NCBI GenBank assembly: GCA_016712595.1
Contig: JADJQT010000002.1
Location: 434,001-498,000, forward strand
Origin: Rhodospirillales bacterium
GTDB lineage: Bacteria > Pseudomonadota > Alphaproteobacteria > Rhodospirillales > Defluviicoccaceae
DNA length: 64,000 bases
Direction: 5' to 3'
A program made the translations under genes and the position numbers. The notes under the pieces were generated by a model that saw nothing but the letters and a program-made list of their open reading frames with translations, was not told where the DNA came from and searched no databases. Every line of letters starts with the position of its first letter. The stretch's first letter is position 1. Shown piece by piece: positions 9,707 to 18,013 of this stretch.

Positions 9707-9907
9707 ATGAACACACTCGACGACGTGCGCGCCGCAGCGATCCGCGCGTACAGCAGCCTGCGGTTCCGTGGCCATTCGGATTGCCGCGCGTTCGAAGCGG
9801 CGGTCGGGTTGTTTCGCGTGCGCTGCCCGCGTGTCGACCGGCGCGAGGCACACTTCGTCGTCGCCACGTGGATCTGTGATGCGCTGGAACCCGAAGTCGG
9901 CGACTGA
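9707..9907 (+). CDS. Hypothetical small protein
   Basis: I do not recognise this 66-residue protein. It has a good ribosome site (TTGGAGA, about eight bases before the ATG) and a possible promoter with a palindrome just upstream, which supports a real gene. The protein is soluble-looking, with Arg, Ala, two Cys and one His, and no membrane segment or export signal. It stands alone between the chemoreceptor, which is divergent from it, and rpsU, which is convergent with it. Nothing is seen in the 190 bases before rpsU. Confidence 0.45.
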   Translation: MNTLDDVRAAAIRAYSSLRFRGHSDCRAFEAAVGLFRVRCPRVDRREAHFVVATWICDALEPEVGD

Positions 9908-10096
9908 CGGGACCGCACCCGCCGACGTTTTGGCATCTCCGCGCGAGGATCTTGGCGGCATAACGCGCCGCCGTACTTGCCAAGGACAGGGCACGCCACG
10001 ATCGCGACGCTGCGCCGCGGCGAGCGCCACCGACACTCGCCGCGGCGCGGGCGTCAGGACATGGACAGGCGTAGCGGGCGAAGCGGAAAGGTCGGC

Positions 10097-10300
10097 TTAG
10101 AAGCCTTCGCGCTCGAGGCGCTTGCGCTCCAGCTTGCGGGCGCGGCGGACGGCTTCCGCCTTTTCACGGGCGCGGCGCTCGGATGGTTTCTCGTAGGCCC
10201 GCCTCAGTTTCATTTCCCGGAAGATACCCTCGCGCTGCATCTTTTTCTTCAGCGCTTTCAGGGCTTGGTCGACATTGTTGTCGCGGACGATCACTTGCAC
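10097..10300 (-). CDS. rpsU: 30S ribosomal protein S21
   Basis: Small-subunit ribosomal protein of 67 residues, with the family core VRDNNVDQALKALKKKMQRE followed by a very basic C-terminal tail (RRARKLERKRLEREGF). It starts with GTG at 10300 and has only a weak GAGAG site, which is not unusual for rpsU. The gene is divergent from def and the COQ9-family gene, the arrangement that gave the COQ9 family its database nickname of rpsU-divergently transcribed protein. Intact and of normal length. Confidence 0.95.
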   Translation of the reverse strand: MQVIVRDNNVDQALKALKKKMQREGIFREMKLRRAYEKPSERRAREKAEAVRRARKLERKRLEREGF

Positions 10301-10462
10301 GGTGGCGTTGCTCTCTTTCCAGTTTTCGGCCGGGTTTCACTTCGAGCCAGAGCGACTCGCAAGGACGGTGTGTGTAACATATTGGTTGCGCGCTGTGAAG
10401 GCTTGTCGCGGCGTTCCCGGCGCGCGACATTGGTGCAGGAGGTTTCGAGGATTGGTGAGGCA

Positions 10463-11026
10463 ATGGCTTTATTGAAGATTGCGCGCATGGGACATCCGGT
10501 TCTGCGCCGTCCGGCGGAGCCGGTCGCTGATGTTACCGCGCCGGCGCTGCGACGGCTGTTTTCGGACATGGTGGAGACGATGGCCGACGCCGGCGGTGTC
10601 GGCCTCGCCGCGCCACAAGTCCACGTGCCACTGCGGATCGTGGTGTTTTGTGTCCCCCCGTCCCGTGCCGATGATCCGCAGGCGGCGGAGAACAGCCCCA
10701 CGGGACCCGTGGGGTTGACGATGATCATCAATCCGGTGATCGAGCCGCTGTCCGATGAGAGGGAGGAGGCATGGGAAGCCTGCCTGTCCCTGCCCGGTCT
10801 GAGCGGGAAGGTTCCGCGCTACCGGCGCATCCGCTATCATGGCCTGAACGCCGACGGCGCGCCGATCGATCGCCTCGCCGAGGGATTCCACGCCCGAGTG
10901 CTGCAGCACGAATGCGATCACCTCGACGGCGTGCTCTATCCGCAACGCATGGACGACCTTGGCACCTTCGGCTTTGCCGAGGAGATCCGACGGGCGGCGA
11001 CTGCACCAGACGCCGCGGTGGACTGA
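10463..11026 (+). CDS. def: Peptide deformylase
   Basis: Metalloenzyme that removes the formyl group from the initiator methionine of new proteins. All three family motifs are present in the 187 residues: GVGLAAPQV (motif 1), EACLSLPG (motif 2, whose Cys binds the metal, with Ala where Gly is usual), and QHECDHLDG (motif 3, the HEXXH helix). The open frame extends further upstream through the rpsU region, but MALLKIARMGHPVLRRPA is the typical N terminus, so the ATG at 10463 is used. It is followed after seven bases by the COQ9-family gene, so the two are probably co-transcribed. The EACLS rather than EGCLS motif suggests the type common as a second deformylase in alphaproteobacteria. Confidence 0.94.
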   Translation: MALLKIARMGHPVLRRPAEPVADVTAPALRRLFSDMVETMADAGGVGLAAPQVHVPLRIVVFCVPPSRADDPQAAENSPTGPVGLTMIINPVIEPLSDEREEAWEACLSLPGLSGKVPRYRRIRYHGLNADGAPIDRLAEGFHARVLQHECDHLDGVLYPQRMDDLGTFGFAEEIRRAATAPDAAVD

Positions 11027-11033
11027 AAGGACG

Positions 11034-11678
11034 ATGACGCCGATGAACTCCGACGAGGCAATCCGCGATCAGATCGTGTTGGCGACCTTGCCGCACGTCG
11101 CCTTCGAAGGGTGGAGCGAGCGCGCTTTGCGGGCGGGCGCGGCCGACGCCGGCTGGCCCTTCGACGAGTTGCCGATCGTCTTCCCCGGCGGCGCCCGGGA
11201 GATGATCACCCATTGGTACCGCTACGCCGACCGCCGGATGCTCGACGCCCTGGAACAGGCGGACACGGCGGGAATGAGCACGCACGAACGGGTCGCGGCG
11301 GCGATCCGGTTTCGCATCGAGGTCAACATTCCCTACCGGGAGGCGGTCCGGCGCACGCTTTCGTTTCTGGCCTTGCCGCATAACGTCAAGCTTGGCCTGT
11401 CATCGACCTACGCCGCTGTCGACGCCATCTGGTATGCGTGTGGAGATACGACGACGGATTTTCGCTTTTACACCAAGCGGGCGACGCTCGCCGGCGTCTA
11501 TGTGGCAACCATCCTCTACTGGATTGACGATTCATCGGAGGATTTCGTCGAAACCTGGGCCTTTCTCGATCGCCGGCTTGCGGGCGCGTCGTTTTTTCCG
11601 CGTATGGGAGGGCGGTTGCGGGGCATGGTCGATGGGCTGCCGCGCCCGTTCCGTGTGTTCGGCGCCCGCGGTGCGTGA
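11034..11678 (+). CDS. COQ9 family protein
   Basis: COQ9-like lipid-binding protein of 214 residues, linked in mitochondria and alphaproteobacteria to ubiquinone synthesis (support of the COQ7 hydroxylation step). The TetR-like helical fold is visible, and the C-terminal stretch WIDDSSEDFVETWAFLDRRL is characteristic of the family. The ATG at 11034 is chosen from the AAGG just upstream; an ATG three codons on is also possible. It follows def by seven bases and lies near the divergent rpsU, the standard neighbourhood for this family in alphaproteobacteria. No other ubiquinone genes are in the window. Confidence 0.88.
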   Translation: MTPMNSDEAIRDQIVLATLPHVAFEGWSERALRAGAADAGWPFDELPIVFPGGAREMITHWYRYADRRMLDALEQADTAGMSTHERVAAAIRFRIEVNIPYREAVRRTLSFLALPHNVKLGLSSTYAAVDAIWYACGDTTTDFRFYTKRATLAGVYVATILYWIDDSSEDFVETWAFLDRRLAGASFFPRMGGRLRGMVDGLPRPFRVFGARGA

Positions 11679-11759
11679 TCGCGGTATCCCATAGTCTGTG
11701 CCGAGCGTGCCCCGCTGGCGGCACGGCTCGGAAAAACAGGCTGGTGCGATGAGGCGGGA

Positions 11760-14498
11760 ATGTGGCGTGACCTCCTGCGGGGACGAAAGAGGGTGGCGAC
11801 GCGCTCGACTCGGCTGATCAGCGTTCTGCTGTCGGGCCTCGTCGCCGGCGTGCTGACGCCGCTGTTGCTGCTGGCGCTCGCCTACGGGATCTGGAGCCTG
11901 CATATCCAGCAGCGGGACGTCGACGAAGACCTGATCGACGCAGCGCACTCTCTTTCGCTCGCCGTCGATCGCGACGCGCAGACGATCGAGGCCATTTTGC
12001 ACGTTCTCGCTACTTCCCCCTATATCGAGGCCGGCGCGTTCGATGCGTTTCACGCGCAGGCGCAAGACATTGCCCGTCCATATGGCGGCTGGTTCGTACT
12101 CACCGATCCGACGACTCAAATGCGGATGAATACCTTGCAGGCAGCGCGCGATCCGCTGCCGAAGTCGGGCGATCCGGACGGAATCCGGCGGGTGCTGGCG
12201 ACCGGCGCGCCTTTTGCCAGTGATATTTTCATGGGCGCGGTGGCCAAGCGGCCGGTGATCGCCATCTTCGTTCCGGTCGTGCGCGATGGCGAGGTGGTCT
12301 TCGTCCTCGACATGGCGTTTGATCCGGAGCGGCTGAGCCGTCTGTTGGAGGCGGAACGGCGGTTGCCGCGAGGCTGGACGGTGTTTCTCGCCGACCGCAA
12401 CGGCGCGCAGATCGCCACCTCTCCCGCCGACGCCGGTCCAGAATCGCCGCCACAGGTCGGACGCTCGCTGCGCGAACTGCTCGATGCGCAGGCGGAGGAC
12501 GACGCGACCCCGCGTCTGCGCCATACCACGTGGAACGACGCGCAGGTCCGCATCGCCGTCGCCCGGTCGGAGGTGACCGATTGGAACGTGATCGTCGTCG
12601 CTCCCACCGAGGCCCTGCAGCGGCCGACGCGGCAGGCGGCATGGGGATTCGCGCTCGCCGCCCTGCTGTCCCTGGCGACGGCACTGAGCGCCGCGGTCAT
12701 CATCGGGCGGCGGATCGCCATGCCGTTGCAGGCGATGGCGCGCGACGCCGACGCCGTCATCCGCGGTACCCCGATGGCGGTGCCCGAAACCCGCATCGCC
12801 GAGATCGACGACGTTCGCAAGGCACTCGGCCGGGCGGCGGTGGCCGTGCGCCAGCAGATCGAGGCGGAGTACCGCCTGTCGGGGGAACGGCGCGCACGCG
12901 CTGCGGCCGAACTCGCCCACGAGGAGATCCGCAAGCGGGAAGCGGCGTTGCGCGAGAGCGAGGAGCGCTACCGGGGACTGACCGAGGCGACGGCGGCAGT
13001 GGTGTGGCGGACGGACGCCGTGGGTCTGGTCGGGGACATCCCGCAATGGCGCGCCCTCACCGGCCAGACGGTCGCGGAGTGTACCGGCTGGGGGTGGCTC
13101 GCCGCCCTGCATCCGGACGATCGCGCCGAAACGTATGAAGCGTGGAAGCGCGCGCAGGATTCCGGTGTGCCCTATGACGTCGAGTACCGCGTCCGCCACG
13201 CCGATGGACAGTATCGCTGGTATAATGCCCGCGGTGTGGCGATCGCCAACGCCGATGGCTCGATCCGGGAATGGATCGGCGTGTGTATCGACATCGAGGA
13301 TCGCAAGCAGGCGCACCACCGGCAATCGCTGCTCACCGCGGAACTCGATCATCGCGTGCGCAACATCCTGGCATCGGTTCAGGCGATGATCTCGCTCACC
13401 GCCCAGAACGCGTCGAGCGTCGACGACTTCGGCCGGCGTCTCCAGGGGCGGGTCGCGGCGATGGCGCGGGCGCATGGCCTTTTGACCCGGCAAAAGTGGA
13501 AAGGGGCGAGTCTGGCGCAGATTATTCGTGACGAAATCCTGCCGTTTGCCTCATCCGAGGAGGCGGTACACCTTAATGGCTGGCCGGATTGCATCCTCGT
13601 GCCGCGCGACGCGCTCGATTTCGCCCTCGTCATTCACGAACTGGCGACCAACGCGGCAAAATACGGCGCCTTGTCGGTGCCGGCCGGTCGCGTCGACATC
13701 GACTGGCGCCTGGAGGGCGGCGCGGACGACCGGCGCCTGAAATTCGAATGGCGAGAGAGCGGCGGGCCGGTGGTGAAACGGCCGACACGTCGCGGTTTCG
13801 GCTCGCGGCTGCTGACATCCGCGCTCGGTAGTGGGCCGGATGCGACTGTCGTGCTCGATTTTCCGCCCGAGGGCGCGCGCTGCCACATCGATTGGCGATT
13901 GAGCCGGGGTCGTGATGTGCGGGCGCTCGCATCGCCGCCCGAGCCGCAATTTTCAGCCGTATCTACGCCAGATGCGCTTCCTCCGGCTACGACGCTAGCT
14001 TCATTACCGCCAACTTTGGCGGTGGCGCCCGCCGCCGGCGCTTCAGGCAGCACGCCGTCGGACATGGCTTGCAGCGCGCCCGAACCGCTCGTTCTCGTCG
14101 CCGAGGACGAGCCGCTCGCCGCGCTCGAGCTGGCGGCGATTCTCACCGATGCGGGCATGCGGGTGGTTGGCCCCGCCCCGAGCCTTGCCGACGCCATCGC
14201 GCTCGCCGAGCATCCCGGCCTCGCCGTCGCCGTGCTCGACGTTAATCTGCGCGGGGAACGGGTCTTCCCGCTCGTCGACCTCCTCACCGGGCGCGGCATC
14301 GCCGTCGTTCTGGTCACCGGCTATGAGGTCGATGCGGCATTACCGGAAGCGTATCGCTCCATCGCATCGCTACAAAAGCCGGTCGACCGCCACCAGTTGA
14401 TCGAGATTGTCCGTCAGATCCTTGCCGCTTTGGCGGCGACGGACTCACCACCATCCGTTTCGCCGGCCGGGCGGCGGCGTGGCGATCACGACGACTGA
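11760..14498 (+). CDS. Hybrid HWE-family histidine kinase with Cache, HAMP, PAS and receiver
   Basis: Membrane sensor kinase of 912 residues. Order of parts: helix 1 (about 20-48), periplasmic double-Cache-like sensor (about 50-285), helix 2 (about 294-316), HAMP (about 317-370), short coiled coil, PAS domain (about 400-515, ending in WIGVCIDIEDRKQ), HWE kinase core with phosphoacceptor His531 in ELDHRVRNILASVQAMI and N box HELATNAAKYG, an Ala/Pro-rich linker (about 730-770), and a C-terminal receiver (about 775-895) with phosphoacceptor Asp in AVLDVNLRGE and Lys in LQKPV. HWE kinases often use separate regulators, and a fused receiver is common in them. No adjacent response regulator gene or target operon is seen, and the ligand is unknown. 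Confidence 0.9.
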   Translation: MWRDLLRGRKRVATRSTRLISVLLSGLVAGVLTPLLLLALAYGIWSLHIQQRDVDEDLIDAAHSLSLAVDRDAQTIEAILHVLATSPYIEAGAFDAFHAQAQDIARPYGGWFVLTDPTTQMRMNTLQAARDPLPKSGDPDGIRRVLATGAPFASDIFMGAVAKRPVIAIFVPVVRDGEVVFVLDMAFDPERLSRLLEAERRLPRGWTVFLADRNGAQIATSPADAGPESPPQVGRSLRELLDAQAEDDATPRLRHTTWNDAQVRIAVARSEVTDWNVIVVAPTEALQRPTRQAAWGFALAALLSLATALSAAVIIGRRIAMPLQAMARDADAVIRGTPMAVPETRIAEIDDVRKALGRAAVAVRQQIEAEYRLSGERRARAAAELAHEEIRKREAALRESEERYRGLTEATAAVVWRTDAVGLVGDIPQWRALTGQTVAECTGWGWLAALHPDDRAETYEAWKRAQDSGVPYDVEYRVRHADGQYRWYNARGVAIANADGSIREWIGVCIDIEDRKQAHHRQSLLTAELDHRVRNILASVQAMISLTAQNASSVDDFGRRLQGRVAAMARAHGLLTRQKWKGASLAQIIRDEILPFASSEEAVHLNGWPDCILVPRDALDFALVIHELATNAAKYGALSVPAGRVDIDWRLEGGADDRRLKFEWRESGGPVVKRPTRRGFGSRLLTSALGSGPDATVVLDFPPEGARCHIDWRLSRGRDVRALASPPEPQFSAVSTPDALPPATTLASLPPTLAVAPAAGASGSTPSDMACSAPEPLVLVAEDEPLAALELAAILTDAGMRVVGPAPSLADAIALAEHPGLAVAVLDVNLRGERVFPLVDLLTGRGIAVVLVTGYEVDAALPEAYRSIASLQKPVDRHQLIEIVRQILAALAATDSPPSVSPAGRRRGDHDD

Positions 14499-14580
14499 TT
14501 GCCCAACGGGGTTGCACGAGGCGAGGGGTTAGCCCTTTTGGTCCGGCGGCGTTTTTCGCGCGCCAGGAGGGGCGCGGCGG

Positions 14581-15162
14581 TCAGCGACGAAGCGGCGCGC
14601 CGCTGCCGTCATCGTTCGCGTCTTCGCCGACGAGCCGATCGCGGAAGGCGCACAGCCAGTCGAGCCGGCTGGTAAGCACGCCGATGTGATGGCCGAGCCA
14701 TTCCGGCATGAAGCCGGCGGCGCCCGAGGGATGATCACGCAGGTCCTGCAGCCGGGCGAGTTCGCGCTCGACGGCGGCGATGAGCAGCTCGGCCTGGGCG
14801 CACTGGTCGTCCGCCGGCAGCAGGTGCAGGAAGCGGAACTTGAGCGCGGTGATCAGCGAGTTCAGCTCGGTGTTCGACGGCCGGACGTTGGCGGTCAGCA
14901 GCGCGCGCATCTCGTGCCGCCCGTCGTCGGTCACGCGCAAGATCGCGCTGTCGCCGCTGCCGGAGAGGGTCTCGACCAGCCCCTCATACTTCAGCAGTTC
15001 GATCGAGTGGCCCACGATCTCCGGCGTCGGGCCGATCACGCGGCTGATGAAATGGCGGATCGAATTGGCGAGATCGCCGTAGCGCATCGGCTCGACGGCA
15101 AGCGAGCCAAGGGCGCACAGCCGGATGGCCTCTTTCGGAGTCAGCGTGTTGTCCGTGTACAT
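14581..15162 (-). CDS. PadR-type winged-helix transcriptional regulator
   Basis: Probable cytoplasmic DNA-binding regulator of 193 residues. The first 90 residues look like a winged helix (PKEAIRLCALGSLAVEPMRY, then EIVGHSIELLKYEGLVETL and the wing SGDSAILRVTDDGRHEM). The C-terminal half is helical and resembles the dimerisation arm of the PadR/virulence-activator type (LLIAAVERELARLQDLRD). The ATG at 15162 is chosen for the AAGGAG site seven bases before it; the frame runs on upstream without such a site. It is convergent with the hybrid kinase and divergent from the asparaginase gene, a possible but unproven target. Confidence 0.72.
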   Translation of the reverse strand: MYTDNTLTPKEAIRLCALGSLAVEPMRYGDLANSIRHFISRVIGPTPEIVGHSIELLKYEGLVETLSGSGDSAILRVTDDGRHEMRALLTANVRPSNTELNSLITALKFRFLHLLPADDQCAQAELLIAAVERELARLQDLRDHPSGAAGFMPEWLGHHIGVLTSRLDWLCAFRDRLVGEDANDDGSGAPLRR

Positions 15163-15581
15163 CTCGACACTCCTTGTCACGCTTCCCTTAAGATAGTGCC
15201 GAATTCCCCCGGACAAGTCCACCATCGCCCGATTCTGCCGTCCCGCTGCTCGGCCACCCTGGCAGCGTCGAGCCGGTGCGCTTCATCCCGCGCTGTGTAA
15301 TAGCTCGCAAAAACGCCGATACTAACGAACGTTGCGGGTGAGATCTCGTCTTGATGCCGCCCGACGCCGTCCGCTTGCATCGGACAGCGGAGCCGCGAGG
15401 AAAGCTCTGCTTTCGTCGCTCCGGGGAAAACAGGATCGGTGACCGTGGCGGCGTATCGCTTGGCGGATTCGCCAGCTTGACGGTTTGGGCGGATACCGGG
15501 AGCATGACGCCTAGCCCGGCGACGGGCCGGTAACTCCAGCGGGACCTAATGAACATGCTCATGGCGAGGAGAACGAAACCG
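15163..15581. other. Gap between PadR-type gene and asparaginase
   Basis: About 420 bases between divergent genes. No supported gene, RNA or clear promoter hexamers; short open frames here lack ribosome sites. The promoters of both flanking genes must lie in it. Confidence 0.4.
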
Positions 15582-16640
15582 ATGCGGATCGCAAGCAGCG
15601 TGGTAGTGGCGGCGGCGCTTGCCCTGGTCTCGGCGACGACGGGGGCGATGGCGAAACCGCACGTCGCCGTCGTCGCCACCGGCGGCACCATTGCCGGCGC
15701 CCAGACCGCACCGCAAGGCGGCGGCTACACCTCAGGCGTGTTCAGCGTCGAGACGCTGATCGCGGGAGTGCCGCAGCTCAAGGAGATCGCCGAGATCTCC
15801 GGCGAGCAACTGGTCAAGATCGGCAGCCAGGATATGAGCGACGCCGTCTGGCTGAAGCTTGCCAAGCGAGTCAACGAGCTGCTGGCATCAAACGACGTGG
15901 ATGCGGTGGTTATCACCCACGGCACCGATACGATGGAGGAGACCGCCTACTTTCTCGACCTGGTGGTCAAGAGCGACAAGCCAGTGGTGCTCGTCGGCTC
16001 GATGCGCCCGGCGACGGCGGTCAGCGCCGATGGCCCGGGCAACCTCTACGATGCGGTCACCGTCGCCGCCGATCCGCAGGCGAAGGGTCGTGGCGTGATG
16101 GTCGTGCTCAATGATCAGGTGTTTGCCGCCCGCGACGTCTACAAGACCAACACCACACAGGTCGACACCTTCAAGTCGCCCGACCGTGGGCCGATCGGCA
16201 GCGTCGAAGCGGGGACCGTCGTCCTGTTCGAGGTGCCGGACGGCCGGCATACGACCGAGAGCGAGTTCAGCGTCGACGATATCGCGGCGATGCCGAAGGT
16301 CGATATTGTTTACGCCTACGCCAACATGGGCCGGGAGCTGATCGACGCCGCGGTCAAGGCCGGCGCCAAGGGGATCGTCGTCGCCGGTGTCGGCAACGGC
16401 AACATGACGGCGGAGGCGCTGCAGGCGCTTTCCGACGCGCACAAGAAGGGAGTGGTAATCGTCCGCAGCACCCGGCTGCCGAGCGGCTTCGTGACTCGCA
16501 ACGCCGAGGTTGACGACGACGCTCTCGGCTTTGTCGCATCCGAGGAGCTGAAACCGTCGAAGGCGCGCGTTCTGCTCAAGCTGGCGCTGATGAAGACGAC
16601 CGATCCCTTGCAGATCCAGGAGATGTTTCGCGTCTACTGA
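15582..16640 (+). CDS. ansB: L-asparaginase, type II (periplasmic)
   Basis: Hydrolyses asparagine to aspartate and ammonia. The catalytic threonine motifs are both present: VATGGTIAG (Thr36) and ITHGTDTMEET (Thr115-Asp116), plus the SMRPATAVSADGPGNL segment of the active-site wall. The start at 15582 (AGGAG ten bases upstream) yields a clean signal peptide, MRIASSVVVAAALALVSATT ending near AMA at residue 24, so the enzyme should be exported. An in-frame ATG at 15549 would add 11 residues in front of the signal peptide. Mature length about 328 residues is normal. Periplasmic nitrogen scavenging suits a nitrogen-fixing organism, but no nitrogen-regulated promoter was recognised. Confidence 0.92.
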   Translation: MRIASSVVVAAALALVSATTGAMAKPHVAVVATGGTIAGAQTAPQGGGYTSGVFSVETLIAGVPQLKEIAEISGEQLVKIGSQDMSDAVWLKLAKRVNELLASNDVDAVVITHGTDTMEETAYFLDLVVKSDKPVVLVGSMRPATAVSADGPGNLYDAVTVAADPQAKGRGVMVVLNDQVFAARDVYKTNTTQVDTFKSPDRGPIGSVEAGTVVLFEVPDGRHTTESEFSVDDIAAMPKVDIVYAYANMGRELIDAAVKAGAKGIVVAGVGNGNMTAEALQALSDAHKKGVVIVRSTRLPSGFVTRNAEVDDDALGFVASEELKPSKARVLLKLALMKTTDPLQIQEMFRVY

Positions 16641-16647
16641 GCCAGTC

Positions 16648-16673
16648 GCGCGCGCCGCCCGTTCGGCGCGCGC
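16648..16673. terminator. Hairpin between ansB and hemA
   Basis: Perfect 10-bp stem, GCGCGCGCCG and CGGCGCGCGC, six-base loop, eight bases after the ansB stop and facing hemA. No T-tract. Beyond it the 11-base GGTCAGGCGGC occurs twice (from 16750 and 16765), the second copy running into the hemA stop. Confidence 0.45.
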
Positions 16674-16766
16674 CAAACGGGTGGCGCCGCGGTTCGAGCG
16701 ACGCGCCCAGGCTGCGACGCTTCAGGCTGTGACACATCGGGCCGCCGCGGGTCAGGCGGCGACAGG

Positions 16767-17981
16767 TCAGGCGGCGGCGCGCAGGCCGAGGCGGGACCAG
16801 ACGTCCTGCATCGCGGCGACGAGGTGGTCGATCTCGGCATCGGTATGCAGTGGCGACGGGGTAAAGCGCAGCCGTTCGGTGCCGCGCTCGACCGTGGGAA
16901 AATTGATCGGCTGAACGTAGACGCCGTGGCGGTCCATCAGCGCGTCGCTCGCCTGCTTGCACAGCTTGGGGTCACCGACCAGCACCGGGACGATGTGGCT
17001 CACCGATGGCAGCACCGGCAGGCCGATGTCGCGGAAGCGCCGCTTCAGCGTCGCCGCCCGTTCCTGGTGGCGGGTACGCAGGTCGGGATGGGCCTTGAGA
17101 TGGCGCACCGAGGCGAGCGCGCCGGCGGCGACCGACGGCGGCAGCGAGGTCGAGAAAATGAAGCCCGAGCCGTATGAGCGCACCATGTCGCACATCGCCG
17201 CCGATCCGGCGATGTAACCGCCAATTACCCCCACCGCCTTGGCCAGGGTGCCCTGGATGATGCTCAGGCGGCTCATCACGCCGTCGCGCTCGGCGACACC
17301 GCCCCCGCGCGCGCCGTACATGCCGACCGCGTGCACCTCGTCGAGGAACGTCATCGCCCCATGGGCGTCGGCAACGTCGCACAGTTCGGCGATCGGCGCG
17401 ATGTCACCATCCATCGAGTAGACGCTCTCGAACGCCACGAGCTTGGCGCGTTCGCGCGGGTAGAGCGCCAGCTTGCGCGCCAGGTCAGCGACGTCGTTGT
17501 GGGCAAAGATATGCTTCTCCGCCTTGGAGTGCACGATTCCCTCAATCATCGAGTTGTGGTTCTTCTCATCCGAGAACACCACGCAGTCGGGCAGCAGCCG
17601 GCAGATGGTCGACAGTGTCGTCATGTTGGCGATCCAGCCGGAGCCGAATAGCAGCGCCGCCTCGCAGCCGTGCCAGTCCGCGAGCTCGCGCTCGAGCAGG
17701 ACGTGGGTATGATTGGTGCCGGAGATGTTGCGCGTCCCGCCGGCGCCGGCGCCGCAGCGGTCGATGGCACCGTGCATGGCTTGCAGGACCTGCGGATGCT
17801 GGCCCATGCCGAGGTAGTCGTTCGAGCACCACACGGTGATCTCGCGCACGTCGCCGTTGCCGTAATGGTGCAGCGCCCGCGGGAACCGCCCGGCTTGCCG
17901 CTCCAGCTCGGCGAATACGCGATAGCGCCCCTCGCTCCGCAGCTCAGCGATGCGATCTTGAAAAAATGCCTCGTAGTCCAT
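16767..17981 (-). CDS. hemA: 5-aminolevulinate synthase
   Basis: PLP enzyme that condenses glycine and succinyl-CoA to 5-aminolevulinate, the first step of tetrapyrrole synthesis by the C4 route found in alphaproteobacteria. The 404 residues have the expected length. The N terminus MDYEAFFQDRIAELRSEGRY is typical, FLDEVHAVGMYG is the cofactor-binding region, and the PLP lysine is Lys248 in QGTLAKAVG, the position known in the Rhodobacter enzyme. The C-terminal tail is short and Ala-rich. It lies 32 bases after the aminotransferase gene on the same strand and may share its transcript, although the two steps are not in one pathway. Confidence 0.97.
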   Translation of the reverse strand: MDYEAFFQDRIAELRSEGRYRVFAELERQAGRFPRALHHYGNGDVREITVWCSNDYLGMGQHPQVLQAMHGAIDRCGAGAGGTRNISGTNHTHVLLERELADWHGCEAALLFGSGWIANMTTLSTICRLLPDCVVFSDEKNHNSMIEGIVHSKAEKHIFAHNDVADLARKLALYPRERAKLVAFESVYSMDGDIAPIAELCDVADAHGAMTFLDEVHAVGMYGARGGGVAERDGVMSRLSIIQGTLAKAVGVIGGYIAGSAAMCDMVRSYGSGFIFSTSLPPSVAAGALASVRHLKAHPDLRTRHQERAATLKRRFRDIGLPVLPSVSHIVPVLVGDPKLCKQASDALMDRHGVYVQPINFPTVERGTERLRFTPSPLHTDAEIDHLVAAMQDVWSRLGLRAAA

Positions 17982-18013
17982 GCCGTGCCCTCTCTTCGCC
18001 CGGGTTGCGCCGG

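Noticed and set aside
11532..13493. Open frame of 653 codons opposite the hybrid kinase
   Set aside because: No domain, no start signal; the kinase on the plus strand explains the sequence fully.
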